This document shows, piece by piece, positions 1 through 8,339 of a stretch of DNA of 64,000 bases; position 1 is the stretch's first letter, and each line of letters starts with the position of its first letter. Below the pieces are notes generated by a model. It was not told the DNA's origin and searched no databases. It saw nothing but the letters and a program-made list of their open reading frames with translations. Origin of the DNA: an uncultured Marinicella sp. (lineage in GTDB: Bacteria > Pseudomonadota > Gammaproteobacteria > Xanthomonadales > Marinicellaceae); contig CANNBS010000001.1 in NCBI GenBank assembly GCA_947502925.1, forward strand, positions 372,001 to 436,000. The letters are read 5' to 3'. The translations under genes were made by a program, and so were the position numbers.

Positions 1-2
1 AT

Positions 3-1250
3 CGCGCCATCAACAACCAGGAATCACTGCCTAAAACACTTTACTTTGCACCCCCATCGGACGTTATTCCACGGGCGCATGTCAGTAACCGAAGTGGTGG
101 CTATTACCTGAATAAAGACGGCAGCCGCGGTCCTGAAATGCACACACCCTGGACCGCAATGCTCAGTGATTTACATATTTACCTGCATCTGCCCAACACC
201 CTTGGCATTATTCTGGTGGGCTTATTAGGCGCCATGATGCTGGGGTTGATGATCTCTGGAATTTTAGCCCACCCAAGCTTATTTAAAGATGCCTTTAAGC
301 TGCGCTGGGGCGGCAGCCGCCAACTGGAACAAACCGATATCCATAACCGTTTAAGTGTCTGGAGCCTGCCTTTTTTCTTTATTGTCTGTTTAACCGGCGC
401 CTACATCGGACTGTTTAGTATCACATTATTTGGCTATGATTTACTGGATCGTGACATGACCACACGTGAAGCTGTGGACACCATTTTCCCAGCTCAGCTT
501 GCGTTTGATGCACCGGCCGCACCGGTCCAATTACAACCCATGATAAACACACTTCAAACGCAACATCCTGATGCTGATCTGATGTTTGTGACCCTGAAAA
601 ACGGTGGCCAGCCGGGCCAATACATTGAAGTCAATTTACAGATGCCCGAGCGTTTAATCTATTCAGAAGTCTTTCGTTTCCATAACACCGGCGAATACAT
701 CGATTCCAAACACATGTCAGATGGTGAATGGGGCCGACAAGTGGCCTATTCCAGTTATCGACTTCACTTCGGCCAATTTGGCTCTTTTGCCATTAAGGTT
801 TTGTATTTCCTATTAGGCATTGCCATGGCTGTGATGGTGGCCACCGGCGTTAATATCTGGTTTATCAAACGTCAATTGGTGAACCGTTGGTACGCCCTGT
901 GGCAGGGCATTATCTGGGGCGCACCTTTGAGCTTCAGTCTGGCCTTATTAACTTCAATCCTTTTCGGAACAGCCGTGACTTTGAGCTTTTGGGTAAGTTA
1001 CCTATTGATTGCCCTATGGTTTTTTGCCGCCAATCCTAGTTACCCGCAACAGCAACAGCGCTTAATGACATGGGTTAACTACTTGAGACAAGCCACGTTA
1101 GCCGTCATCATTGTCAGCGTCCTTAGCCATTTAATACACTACGATTATGCTTTACTGAGTTGGTTTAACGGTTTTAACCTGATTTTAATAGTGACCGCTG
1201 TTTTATTCGCCTTTCTCAAAAAACCGGTTAAAACAACCTTTAAGTCTTAA
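3..1250 (+). CDS. PepSY-associated transmembrane protein, 5' end outside the window
   Basis: The frame is open from position 3 with no stop, so the gene begins to the left of the window; the first in-window ATG (138) is internal. The visible part has a periplasmic stretch, then a membrane segment (LGIILVGLLGAMMLGLMISG), a HNRLSVWSLPF motif followed by another membrane segment, a periplasmic PepSY-like region, and four or five C-terminal membrane helices. This is the architecture of the PepSY-associated TM family (PiuB-like, often called iron-regulated membrane proteins), some of which act as inner-membrane reductases for siderophores. The substrate cannot be read from the sequence. It ends at TAA 1248-1250, shortly before the promoter of the next gene, which has much lower G+C. 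Confidence 0.8.
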   Translation, partial: RAINNQESLPKTLYFAPPSDVIPRAHVSNRSGGYYLNKDGSRGPEMHTPWTAMLSDLHIYLHLPNTLGIILVGLLGAMMLGLMISGILAHPSLFKDAFKLRWGGSRQLEQTDIHNRLSVWSLPFFFIVCLTGAYIGLFSITLFGYDLLDRDMTTREAVDTIFPAQLAFDAPAAPVQLQPMINTLQTQHPDADLMFVTLKNGGQPGQYIEVNLQMPERLIYSEVFRFHNTGEYIDSKHMSDGEWGRQVAYSSYRLHFGQFGSFAIKVLYFLLGIAMAVMVATGVNIWFIKRQLVNRWYALWQGIIWGAPLSFSLALLTSILFGTAVTLSFWVSYLLIALWFFAANPSYPQQQQRLMTWVNYLRQATLAVIIVSVLSHLIHYDYALLSWFNGFNLILIVTAVLFAFLKKPVKTTFKS

Positions 1251-1282
1251 TGTCTGTCCCGGAGTTTTATTTAACTTTAAAG

Positions 1283-1312
1283 TTGACAAAGATAGCTTAT
1301 GTAATATATACT
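1283..1312 (+). promoter_or_regulatory. Sigma70-type promoter of the HTH/membrane-protein pair
   Basis: A perfect -35 TTGACA (1283-1288) is followed after 18 bp by TATACT (1307-1312). The next coding start is ATG 1361. The -10 lies inside the first of two tandem repeats, so a protein bound to the repeats would block this promoter. Confidence 0.6.
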
Positions 1313-1338
1313 TTGCATATGTAATATATTTATTGCAT
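1299..1338 (+). repeat. Two adjacent 20-bp direct repeats, candidate operator
   Basis: Copies at 1299-1318 and 1319-1338 share ATGTAATATAT at the left and TTGCAT at the right and differ at only 3 of 20 positions. They abut with no spacer and begin inside the promoter, which suggests a binding site for two protein units, most simply the Xre-type regulator encoded just downstream (inference). Confidence 0.55.
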
Positions 1339-1360
1339 TTTTATTGAAAAGAGGTAAGCA

Positions 1361-1585
1361 ATGAAAAAAGAAAGGGATATATTGAATAATATTTACATCC
1401 TTAGAGCTGAAAAACGTTGGACACAAAAATATCTTGCGGAGCAAATTAACGTCACCAGACAAACGGTTCATTCACTTGAATCAAATAAATACAATCCATC
1501 TTTAAAACTGGCTTTTGAAATTGCTTTATTATTTAACAAAAAAATTGAAGAAATTTTTACTTATGAGAATAAAGGAGACAGCTAA
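1361..1585 (+). CDS. Small Xre-family HTH transcriptional regulator
   Basis: A 74-residue single-domain protein. Residues about 12-62 form a Cro/CI-type helix-turn-helix (TQKYLAEQINVTRQTVHSLE then NPSLKLAFEIALLF), the pattern of short YozG-like regulators. The start is supported by an AGAGGT Shine-Dalgarno about six bases upstream. The stop TAA overlaps the ATG of the next gene (TAATG), indicating translational coupling. Such regulators are commonly paired with a small multi-spanning membrane protein, as here. Its DNA is clearly more AT-rich than the flanking genes, and the pair may be acquired. Autoregulation through the tandem repeats upstream is likely but inferred. Confidence 0.85.
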   Translation: MKKERDILNNIYILRAEKRWTQKYLAEQINVTRQTVHSLESNKYNPSLKLAFEIALLFNKKIEEIFTYENKGDS

Positions 1586-1872
1586 TGTTAAATCTATTTA
1601 TTGTAATTTCCGTCATTTTATCTGCTTGGGGAGCAGGTAAGTACATTATCTTTTCTAAAGAGGAAGGCGTCGATGAAAGAGGGAAAGCCATTCTATCCCA
1701 AGCTTCACATACCACGATGAGTTTTTTATTCTTGGCTTATTCAATATTATGCTTAATCGTGGGGTTTTTAGATGTATCTGCTGAAGTTTTGAAAGTGATC
1801 ATTGTGGTAACATTTTCCTTATTAATTTTAATTAACGCATTTTCAATAACTTATTTGAAAAAACATGCTTAA
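1585..1872 (+). CDS. Small membrane protein paired with the HTH regulator (DUF2178-like)
   Basis: A 95-residue protein with about three hydrophobic helices (residues 2-20, 43-63 and 68-90). A conserved-looking cytoplasmic segment between the first two reads EEGVDERGKAILSQASH; the DERGK...A pattern is what I associate with the DUF2178-type membrane partners of YozG-like regulators. The start codon overlaps the regulator's stop, so the two are coupled. The molecular role of this family is not established to my knowledge; a membrane sensor controlling the regulator is one possibility. Confidence 0.7.
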   Translation: MLNLFIVISVILSAWGAGKYIIFSKEEGVDERGKAILSQASHTTMSFLFLAYSILCLIVGFLDVSAEVLKVIIVVTFSLLILINAFSITYLKKHA

Positions 1873-2012
1873 GTTAAAGCTACCTACCGTCCGGATGTGA
1901 TCTAATATTTAATTAGCTTACTCAAAGGACGGGGTATCAACCTATTCTTAACAGTTTTAATGACTATAAATTTAAATTTACTAGACCCGCATTAATTTCA
2001 AACGACTGTTTA

Positions 2013-2041
2013 TTGACTATTGCCAGTCAAAAAAGCATACT
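2013..2041 (+). promoter_or_regulatory. Candidate bioB promoter overlapping an inverted repeat
   Basis: TTGACT (2013-2018) and CATACT (2036-2041) are spaced by 17 bp ahead of bioB. The -35 is the left arm of an inverted repeat, TTGACT-N6-AGTCAA (2013-2030), which could be an operator. It does not look like the BirA biotin operator I know from enterobacteria. A second possible -10, TATACA (2053-2058), lies only 10 bases before the ATG. Confidence 0.4.
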
Positions 2042-2068
2042 GCTTAATTCTCTATACAGCTGCCTAAT

Positions 2069-3034
2069 ATGAACCAAGATCCACCCATCCGTCATGATTG
2101 GACTCAACAAGAAGTGGACACCTTGTTTTCGACACCCTTCAATGACTTGATGTATCAAGCGCAACAGGTTCATCGCCATTATTTTGATGCCAATGAAGTA
2201 CAAATCAGTACCTTGCTGAGTATTAAAACCGGTGCCTGTCCGGAAGATTGCAGTTACTGTCCACAATCAGTACGGTATGACACCGGTGTCGAGAAAGAGC
2301 CGCTGATGCAAGTGGATGCTGTGGTGGAACAAGCCGCGGCGGCTAAGCAACAAGGTGCCACCCGTTTTTGTATGGGCGCGGCCTGGCGTTCCCCCAAAGA
2401 CCGGGATTTGGATCAGGTGATTGATATGGTCAAAGGCGTAAAAGCGCTGGGCATGGAAACCTGTTTAACCTTAGGCATGCTGAATGAAAAACAATCCTCT
2501 AAACTGGCTGCCGCCGGTTTGGATTACTATAACCACAATATCGACAGTTCGGAATCTTTTTACGACAAAATCATTACCACCCGTAAATTTGATATACGCA
2601 TGGACACCCTCAAAAATGTCCAGCAATCGGGTATTAATGTCTGCTCCGGCGGTATCGTCGGTATGGGCGAATCGCAGCAAGACCGTGCCGGTATGCTCAT
2701 GGCACTGGCTAATTTAGACCAGCATCCCGGCAGTGTGCCGATTAATGCGCTGGTGCAGGTTAAAGGCACACCACTACATGGCATTGAAAAAATCGATGAC
2801 CTGGATTTTGTGCGCACCATTGCGGTGGCGCGTATTATGATGCCCAAATCCATGGTGCGTTTATCTGCCGGCCGAAACGACATGTCCGAAGCGGTGCAAG
2901 CCATGTGTTTTCTGGCCGGCGCCAATTCGATATTCTACGGTGAAAAATTATTGACCACCCAAAACCCGGAAGAAAACAAAGACATGGCACTGTTTAAAAA
3001 ACTCGGCATTAAACCAATGCCGAAACGCCATTAA
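2069..3034 (+). CDS. bioB: Biotin synthase
   Basis: Radical SAM enzyme that inserts sulfur into dethiobiotin, the last step of biotin synthesis. The 321-residue length is normal for the family. The radical-SAM cluster ligands are in [14 protein letters not shown] (Cys57, Cys61, Cys64), and the [16 protein letters not shown] and NHNIDSS motifs are present. No clear Shine-Dalgarno precedes the ATG, but the N-terminus (RHDWTQQEV) fits the family start. bioF follows after five bases, so the two form an operon; bioH and bioC lie 1.6 kb further on after msrA. Neither bioA nor bioD is in the window. Confidence 0.97.
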   Translation: MNQDPPIRHDWTQQEVDTLFSTPFNDLMYQAQQVHRHYFDANEVQISTLLSIKTGACPEDCSYCPQSVRYDTGVEKEPLMQVDAVVEQAAAAKQQGATRFCMGAAWRSPKDRDLDQVIDMVKGVKALGMETCLTLGMLNEKQSSKLAAAGLDYYNHNIDSSESFYDKIITTRKFDIRMDTLKNVQQSGINVCSGGIVGMGESQQDRAGMLMALANLDQHPGSVPINALVQVKGTPLHGIEKIDDLDFVRTIAVARIMMPKSMVRLSAGRNDMSEAVQAMCFLAGANSIFYGEKLLTTQNPEENKDMALFKKLGIKPMPKRH

Positions 3035-3039
3035 ATAAA

Positions 3040-4203
3040 ATGTCTCGACGTGACGAATTAGACCGCTTAAAACAACAACAGCTGTTTCGTCGCCGGGTGC
3101 TTAGAACCAGTCAGTGTGATCGCTATGTCAGCATCGACGGTGAGCAATTACTTAATTTTAACAGCAACGATTATCTGGGTTTATCGAATCACCCGGAAGT
3201 GATTCTGGCAGCCCATGAAGCGGCGGTCAAATTCGGCTTTGGCGCCACCGGTTCACCGTTGCTATCGGGTTACACTTCCGTGCATCAGGAACTGGAATTC
3301 GCCCTGGCTGAATTTTTAGGCTATCCGCGCTGCCTGTTGTTTTCATCGGGCTACCTGGCTAATTTAGGCATTGCCGGGGCTTTATTGGGTCGCCATGATT
3401 TATTTATTCAGGACAAACTGAATCACGCTTCATTGATTGATGCGGCGCAACTGGCCGGCGCCAAGCTTAAGCGCTATCCGCATTTAGACCACAAAAAAGC
3501 CGAACAACACTGTCAGCACTTTAATGAGGATCATCCCGACAGCACCATCATATGGGCCACCGAAGGCGTGTTTAGTATGGACGGTGACAGCCCGGACTTA
3601 TTCGCAACGGCCTTAAGTGCTGATATGTTTAATGCCTTATTATGGGTGGATGATGCCCACGGTATTGGTGTCATCGGTGAACAGGGGCGTGGCGTCATCG
3701 AACAACAATCATTGACTTCAGAACAGATTCCATTGCTATCAGGTACTTTCGGTAAAGCCTTTGGTAGTGCCGGTGCGTTTGTGGTTGGCGACGATGATTT
3801 AATCGAAACCATTCTGCAAAAAGCCAGAAGCTATCGCTTTAACACATCGATGCCGACACCGGTGGCAGCGGCCAATTTAAAAGCCCTGGAACTGATTCAA
3901 TCCGAGCCCTGGCGACGGGAAAAACTCCTGGAATTAATAGAGCGCTTACGCCAACAATGCCGGCAATACGGCATTGGTGACAACCTCAGTCACAGTGATA
4001 CACCGATTCAGCCTTTTATTCTCAACAGCGAAACAGCCGCCCTGGAAACCGCCGATTATTTAAAATCACGGGGTATTTTCAGCGCCGCCATCAGACCTCC
4101 GACCGTGCCTAAAAACCAATCACGCTTACGATTTACACTCCATCACGCCCTGGAAATTGAAGACATCGATTTACTGGTGCAGTGTTTAATTCGGAATTAT
4201 TAA
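3040..4203 (+). CDS. bioF: 8-amino-7-oxononanoate synthase
   Basis: PLP-dependent enzyme condensing pimeloyl-ACP with L-alanine, the first committed step of biotin ring assembly. The 387 residues show the alpha-oxoamine synthase fold: the NSNDYLGL motif near residue 42, GATGSPLLSG at 68-77, the aspartate-histidine motif WVDDAHGIG at about 202-210, and the Schiff-base lysine in LSGTFGKAFGS (Lys239). The gene begins five bases after bioB and ends nine bases before the convergent msrA, so it is the last gene of its transcript. Confidence 0.96.
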   Translation: MSRRDELDRLKQQQLFRRRVLRTSQCDRYVSIDGEQLLNFNSNDYLGLSNHPEVILAAHEAAVKFGFGATGSPLLSGYTSVHQELEFALAEFLGYPRCLLFSSGYLANLGIAGALLGRHDLFIQDKLNHASLIDAAQLAGAKLKRYPHLDHKKAEQHCQHFNEDHPDSTIIWATEGVFSMDGDSPDLFATALSADMFNALLWVDDAHGIGVIGEQGRGVIEQQSLTSEQIPLLSGTFGKAFGSAGAFVVGDDDLIETILQKARSYRFNTSMPTPVAAANLKALELIQSEPWRREKLLELIERLRQQCRQYGIGDNLSHSDTPIQPFILNSETAALETADYLKSRGIFSAAIRPPTVPKNQSRLRFTLHHALEIEDIDLLVQCLIRNY

Positions 4204-4211
4204 GATCTCTT

Positions 4212-4712
4212 TTATAACTCTTTCGGCAGTTCCCACTCATTGCGCACAAAATGGCAGGTGTAGCCATCTGGATAGCGTTCTAAATAATCCTGATGCTCAG
4301 GTTCAGCTTCCCAGAAATCACCGGCGGGTGCTAATTCAGTCACCACTTCACTGTCCCAGTAACCTGATGCATTGGCGGCTTTAATAACGTGTTCGGCGGT
4401 TTCTTTTTGTGCCTCTGAGGTGTAAAAAATAGCCGAGCGGTAACTTGTGCCGATGTCGTTGCCCTGACGGTTTTCGGTGGTGGGATCATGAATTTGGAAG
4501 AAGAACCGCAACATATCCTTAAAACTCGTTTTATCGGTATCAATGATGATTTCTATGGCTTCAGCATGATTGCCATGATTGCGGTAGGTGGCATTTTCGA
4601 CTTCACCACCACTGTAACCGACACGTGTCGAGACCACACCGGGCTGTTTTCTGAATAAATCCTGCATCCCCCAAAAGCAGCCGCCGGCCAAAATAATGCG
4701 TTCTTGTGTCAT
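4212..4712 (-). CDS. msrA: Peptide-methionine (S)-S-oxide reductase
   Basis: Repairs oxidised methionine (S-sulfoxide) in proteins. The catalytic cysteine is Cys12 in [12 protein letters not shown], followed by the family motifs [19 protein letters not shown] and FFQIHDPT. At 166 residues it is a compact single-domain MsrA without a fused MsrB. It lies convergent to bioF and divergent from bioH, splitting the biotin genes, with its own promoter presumably in 4713-4833. No functional link with biotin is evident. Confidence 0.95.
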   Translation of the reverse strand: MTQERIILAGGCFWGMQDLFRKQPGVVSTRVGYSGGEVENATYRNHGNHAEAIEIIIDTDKTSFKDMLRFFFQIHDPTTENRQGNDIGTSYRSAIFYTSEAQKETAEHVIKAANASGYWDSEVVTELAPAGDFWEAEPEHQDYLERYPDGYTCHFVRNEWELPKEL

Positions 4713-4833
4713 GCGTTTTTCTCGTGATTAATTGTTTAGTTTTGGGTTCTGACAGTGTATTTATCAAGTGTCTATTTTCAGTCTCGGGTCATTTCTTATA
4801 CAATGCTGACAGCCCATACCACTACACCCTATT

Positions 4834-5580
4834 ATGAAAATCATTCAAACCCTGGGACAAGGCCCGGTCATTAATATGCTTCACGGCTGGGGCATGCATG
4901 CCGGCATTTTCAAAACCTGGGCGACTGACTTATCGAACGACTTTACCCTGAACTTAATTGATTTACCGGGACATGGGCAAAACCGGGATGTCCTACTTTC
5001 TGATAACGCCGGAGAATTAGTCACTGATTGCCGGGAAATTCCCGCAGGTGTCTGGCTGGGCTGGTCGATGGGTGGTATGATTGCCCTGAATCAGGCTTTG
5101 CATCGGCCTGACCAGGTTACCTCGCTGATTATGGTTTGTGCCACACCCAGTTTCCAGGCACATGATCACTGGCCTTACGGTATGCCGCGACAAACCGTGC
5201 AGACATTTAAAACCGGTCTGCAGCAGGATGTAAAAGCAACCATTGATCGTTTTCTGACTTTAGAAGTCATGGGTGTGCACAATGAACGTCAACATTTAAA
5301 ACAATTACAAGATATTGTTTTTGCCCAACCCCTGCCACAACAGACATCACTCATTAATGGATTAAAATTATTACAAAACACGGATTTAAGTCCGGCATTG
5401 AAAAACCTGACAATGCCCTCACTATGGCTCAGTGGTCGGCGAGATCGCATTGTCCATCCCGATGCCATGGAAAAGGCCGCTGAATTAAGCGGCGGTCAGT
5501 TTTATTTAAGTCGTGGTGGTCATGCGCCTTTTTTACAACATGTCGATGCCATGTCACGGGTCATTCGAGATTTTTTATGA
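4834..5580 (+). CDS. bioH: Pimeloyl-ACP methyl ester carboxylesterase
   Basis: Alpha/beta hydrolase that removes the methyl ester from pimeloyl-ACP methyl ester once BioC/Fab elongation is complete. It has the oxyanion-region HGWGMHAGIF, the nucleophile elbow GWSMGG (Ser78), the acid in GRRDRIV (Asp204) and the histidine in GGHAPF (His230). The 248 residues fit the BioH family. The stop overlaps the bioC start by four bases (ATGA), so the two are translationally coupled and belong to the same pathway branch. Confidence 0.93.
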   Translation: MKIIQTLGQGPVINMLHGWGMHAGIFKTWATDLSNDFTLNLIDLPGHGQNRDVLLSDNAGELVTDCREIPAGVWLGWSMGGMIALNQALHRPDQVTSLIMVCATPSFQAHDHWPYGMPRQTVQTFKTGLQQDVKATIDRFLTLEVMGVHNERQHLKQLQDIVFAQPLPQQTSLINGLKLLQNTDLSPALKNLTMPSLWLSGRRDRIVHPDAMEKAAELSGGQFYLSRGGHAPFLQHVDAMSRVIRDFL

Positions 5581-6407
5581 GTTTAGAACACCACCAGATC
5601 AAAGCCGCTTTCAGCAAAGCCGCGAGCCAATACGAACAACATGCCGTGTTGCAAAAAGAAGCCCTGGAACGGCTGTTAGAGCGGGTCGATTTCGATGCCT
5701 TTGAGTCTGAACAGAAATTTTTACCCAAAACCATTTTAGACCTGGGTTGTGGGACCGGCTGGGCGATTAAACCTTTGTTACAACGTTTTAATGACAGTCA
5801 CATCATTGCCGCTGACTTCAGCGAAGCCATGTTGGACCAAATCCCAAAGCAGGCACAGGTCGAACCGCGCCAAACCGATGCCCATGCCATTGATGTCCAC
5901 GCCGGCAGTGTTGATTTGGTTTTTTCTAATCTGATGCTGCAATGGTGTGATGAACAAACCGTGCTACAGGAAATTAAACGCGCCCTGAAACCCGGCGGCC
6001 TGATGCACCTGACCACCATGGGAGAACATACATTGCATGAATTACGCCACGCCTGGTCAGAAATTGATGACAAACCCCATGTTAACCGTTTTGTGCCGGC
6101 CAACGAACTGGCGGATCTGGCACTACGCCAGGGCTATGCTGATGTGATTGCCGATTCTGAACTGATTACCATGACTTATGGATCTGTTATCGATGTGATG
6201 CGAGACCTGAAAAATATTGGCGCCCATAACACCGACGATAAGCGCACCAAAGGTTTAACGTCTCCGCGGGTTTTAAAAGAGCTGACGAAGCATTATGAAC
6301 AGTTCCGCACCGACGACGGTCTTTATCCGGCCACTTTTGAGCTGGTGTATTTACGGGCCAAGAAATCCAGCGAAGACAAGGGCCTACCTTTACGGATTAA
6401 AGACTGA
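5577..6407 (+). CDS. bioC: Malonyl-ACP O-methyltransferase
   Basis: SAM-dependent methyltransferase that caps malonyl-ACP so fatty acid synthesis can build the pimelate chain. Features of the 276 residues are an N-terminal FSKAASQYEQHAVLQ segment typical of BioC, the SAM-binding glycine motif ILDLGCGTGW (about 53-62), SNLMLQWCD, and a C-terminal FELVYL segment. It overlaps bioH by four bases and overlaps the tail of the convergent FkbM-type methyltransferase gene by 11 bases. Confidence 0.94.
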   Translation: MSLEHHQIKAAFSKAASQYEQHAVLQKEALERLLERVDFDAFESEQKFLPKTILDLGCGTGWAIKPLLQRFNDSHIIAADFSEAMLDQIPKQAQVEPRQTDAHAIDVHAGSVDLVFSNLMLQWCDEQTVLQEIKRALKPGGLMHLTTMGEHTLHELRHAWSEIDDKPHVNRFVPANELADLALRQGYADVIADSELITMTYGSVIDVMRDLKNIGAHNTDDKRTKGLTSPRVLKELTKHYEQFRTDDGLYPATFELVYLRAKKSSEDKGLPLRIKD

Positions 6408-7335
6408 TTTTATTTCGGGCTAATCCGGCGACACTGCTGGTTTTCGCAGCTTTTCTCAACGCTTCTTCCGGCTCTGATAGCTTTATTTGACGGCGCTGTT
6501 GCAGCACCACATTCATGCGGGTGCGATGACTTTCTAGGTAACCACGCTGTTTTATAACCTCTAACAGCGGCTGTTGCCATTGATCAGAATTATGCTCAAT
6601 GATGACACAATCGGGTAAGAGGTGATTCGGCACATCGGTGAAAAACGGCACCAATGCCCGATCTTCACAGCCTTCAATATCGCATTTCAGAACATGCATC
6701 CGCGAGAGTTTTAATTCGTCCATGACCGCCAGCAAGGGTCGACTCTCCACCTCAATTCTCTGACCGTTCTGATCTTCGGTCAAAGATGACGCCCCTAAAT
6801 TTTCACGGTTCACATAAAAAGCCATTGAACCACTGTCATCACTGACCGCAATGGGCTGAATTTCGATTCGTGGTTTATCCGCACAATCGGCCACTGTCGC
6901 CTCAAGATTAAAGCGTAATCGCTTCAGCATCTCAGGATTGGGCTCTATCGCCACCACCACCCCGGACTGACCTAAACGTTTAGCTGCCAGACAGCTGTAT
7001 ATACCGGCATTAGCGCCGATATCCACCAATACCCCGTCTTTGGGCAGTAGTTTCAGCATTAAATCCCGCTCCAGGGCATCAAAACGCCAGGGCATGAAAA
7101 CAAAACTGCGTTCAGAAACATTGTCCATCAGCACCACCCGCATCTTAATCCCATCCAGTCTTAAATCAAGCGGCCCGTCCAACGTTTTCATCACCCGTTT
7201 ACGCTGCCACTGTGCCAGCTGCTTACCAAACCAGTTGTGAGGTAATCGCCTGCACCAGGCAATCCGTCCGGCAGTGACTTCATCCGGCGCGTAATGTCCG
7301 AAATGATGATCAAACATATGATCTACATCAGCCAT
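6397..7335 (-). CDS. FkbM-family SAM methyltransferase
   Basis: A 312-residue protein. The central region shows the FkbM signature: DIGANAGIYSCLAAKRLG (SAM site), VVAIEPNPEMLKRLRFNL, and LKCDIEGCEDRAL towards the C-terminus. FkbM-type enzymes O-methylate sugars, glycolipids or secondary metabolites; the substrate here is unknown. Its start overlaps the end of the small DUF6868-like gene upstream (13 bases), so the two are probably co-transcribed. The 3' end overlaps bioC tail-to-tail. Confidence 0.85.
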   Translation of the reverse strand: MADVDHMFDHHFGHYAPDEVTAGRIAWCRRLPHNWFGKQLAQWQRKRVMKTLDGPLDLRLDGIKMRVVLMDNVSERSFVFMPWRFDALERDLMLKLLPKDGVLVDIGANAGIYSCLAAKRLGQSGVVVAIEPNPEMLKRLRFNLEATVADCADKPRIEIQPIAVSDDSGSMAFYVNRENLGASSLTEDQNGQRIEVESRPLLAVMDELKLSRMHVLKCDIEGCEDRALVPFFTDVPNHLLPDCVIIEHNSDQWQQPLLEVIKQRGYLESHRTRMNVVLQQRRQIKLSEPEEALRKAAKTSSVAGLARNKISL

Positions 7336-7559
7336 CGAAGTACCACATAAGGCCCCACAAACAGAACCAGAATCAATAATTTATACAGTGCCAAAAACCA
7401 CCAGTAAGACACTAACAAAGTTTCTCGAGACAAATCAATGAATGTCTGATGTACTCGCACCATCCAGTTTTTAGCACCAAGAACAAGTAAAGCAGCGAAC
7501 AACAAAATACCCCAATGAACCATGATATTCCATCCTAAAAAAGCCTGCCAATCAAACAT
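7323..7559 (-). CDS. Small two-helix membrane protein, DUF6868-like
   Basis: The longest frame starts with TTG at 7571, but the ATG at 7559 (MFDWQAFLGW) is preceded by GGAAA at a suitable distance and gives 78 residues. There is a membrane helix at about 10-27, a middle segment with WMVRVHQTFIDLSRE, and a second hydrophobic stretch with FLALYKLLILVLFVGPYVVLR. The W..R.H......S and YKLLIL..N/G.VPY patterns match what I recall of the DUF6868 family, whose function is unknown. It overlaps the FkbM gene and is probably in its transcript. Confidence 0.7.
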   Translation of the reverse strand: MFDWQAFLGWNIMVHWGILLFAALLVLGAKNWMVRVHQTFIDLSRETLLVSYWWFLALYKLLILVLFVGPYVVLRWLM

Positions 7560-7651
7560 AGTGATTTCCAAAAATATGATTTTATTATTATAACCGATGA
7601 TGTTTTTAAATACTCAATCACCACTCATAAGATTCTTGATACAATAACCCT

Positions 7652-7981
7652 ATGATTAAACTATTTACTGATGAACGCCTTTTTATCCTGGTGCAATTAA
7701 AACAGCAATTAGACGAAGCTGATTTGTCCTGCTTTATTAAAAATGAGCTGTTGGCCGGTGGTACCGGTGATTTGCCGTTTACCGAAACCTGGCCGGAGTT
7801 GTGGTTGAACAAAAAGTCCGATTACCCACAAGCCATAAAGATTCTTAACGACTTTAAGAAAACGCTTGATGAAAGCTCAGAAGCACCGGATTGGACCTGC
7901 CCGCACTGTGGCGAAGACAATGAGGGGCATTATGGTCTGTGCTGGTCTTGTGGCCGGCAGGCCGCGTCTGAAAGCACTTAA
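7652..7981 (+). CDS. DUF2007-type protein with C-terminal zinc ribbon
   Basis: A 109-residue protein. The N-terminal 70 residues resemble the DUF2007 'putative signal transducing' fold (residues covering FILVQLKQQLDEADLSCFI then LPFTETWPELWL). The C-terminus holds a four-cysteine knuckle, WTCPHCGEDN...GLCWSCGR, fitting a RanBP2/zinc-ribbon finger. Family members are widespread in proteobacteria but lack a settled function. It ends four bases inside the tail of the convergent gene. Confidence 0.75.
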   Translation: MIKLFTDERLFILVQLKQQLDEADLSCFIKNELLAGGTGDLPFTETWPELWLNKKSDYPQAIKILNDFKKTLDESSEAPDWTCPHCGEDNEGHYGLCWSCGRQAASEST

Positions 7982-8259
7982 TCACGATAATAACGAAGAT
8001 TAGGTTGCAGTTCGTCAACCGCCTGAAACGACATAATATATGCTGTGTTAATTTGTACCCGCCTGATTGCACCACCTGCATCCGCATACACAAAGTGTAA
8101 CCATTCAGCGCCTTCACGGCTGTTAATATCTATCGGCAAAACACGCTGATAACTGATTTTATCACCCGCCTGATTAAGACAAACAATATCCAGACGGCGT
8201 TTTTGCACAATCGCCGCTTCCAACATATCTTGAGCACCACATGGCAGTGGGGGATTCAT
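7978..8259 (-). CDS. Small WYL-like or Rof-like beta-barrel protein (tentative)
   Basis: A 93-residue protein I do not recognise with certainty. The run LEAAIVQKRRLDIVCL...RVLPIDI...EWLHFVYADAGGAIRRVQI has the spacing of a WYL domain (A....RRL.I, R.VLP, W.L, RR..I). It equally resembles the small Sm-like Rof antiterminator (C..D.LE.A). No DNA-binding domain is attached. A WYL-like regulator or ligand sensor is therefore a guess. Its start lies opposite a poorly supported upstream extension of the VOC gene, which argues for the shorter VOC start. Confidence 0.55.
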   Translation of the reverse strand: MNPPLPCGAQDMLEAAIVQKRRLDIVCLNQAGDKISYQRVLPIDINSREGAEWLHFVYADAGGAIRRVQINTAYIMSFQAVDELQPNLRYYRD

Positions 8260-8339
8260 ACAATTATTTTAACATTAAATCCGTCGAAGCGGTGAATGTA
8301 ACACGCTATAATAATATGAACAGATGCAAGAGACCGACC

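Noticed and set aside
1277..1471. Minus-strand frame opposite the HTH gene
   Set aside because: Shadow of the HTH regulator and its promoter; no ribosome-binding site and no protein-like composition.
1887..1932. Inverted repeat CCGTCC...GGACGG downstream of the small membrane-protein gene
   Set aside because: Arms of six bases with a 34-base gap and no T-run; too weak to call a terminator, though a small inner CTAAT/ATTAG stem is present.
2560..2925. 121-codon minus-strand frame inside bioB
   Set aside because: It lies wholly opposite a strongly recognised bioB and has the skewed composition of an antisense shadow.
8241..8339. N-terminal extension of the VOC protein
   Set aside because: It overlaps the start of the divergent 93-residue gene, has no family similarity, and an ATG at 8340 fits the VOC fold.
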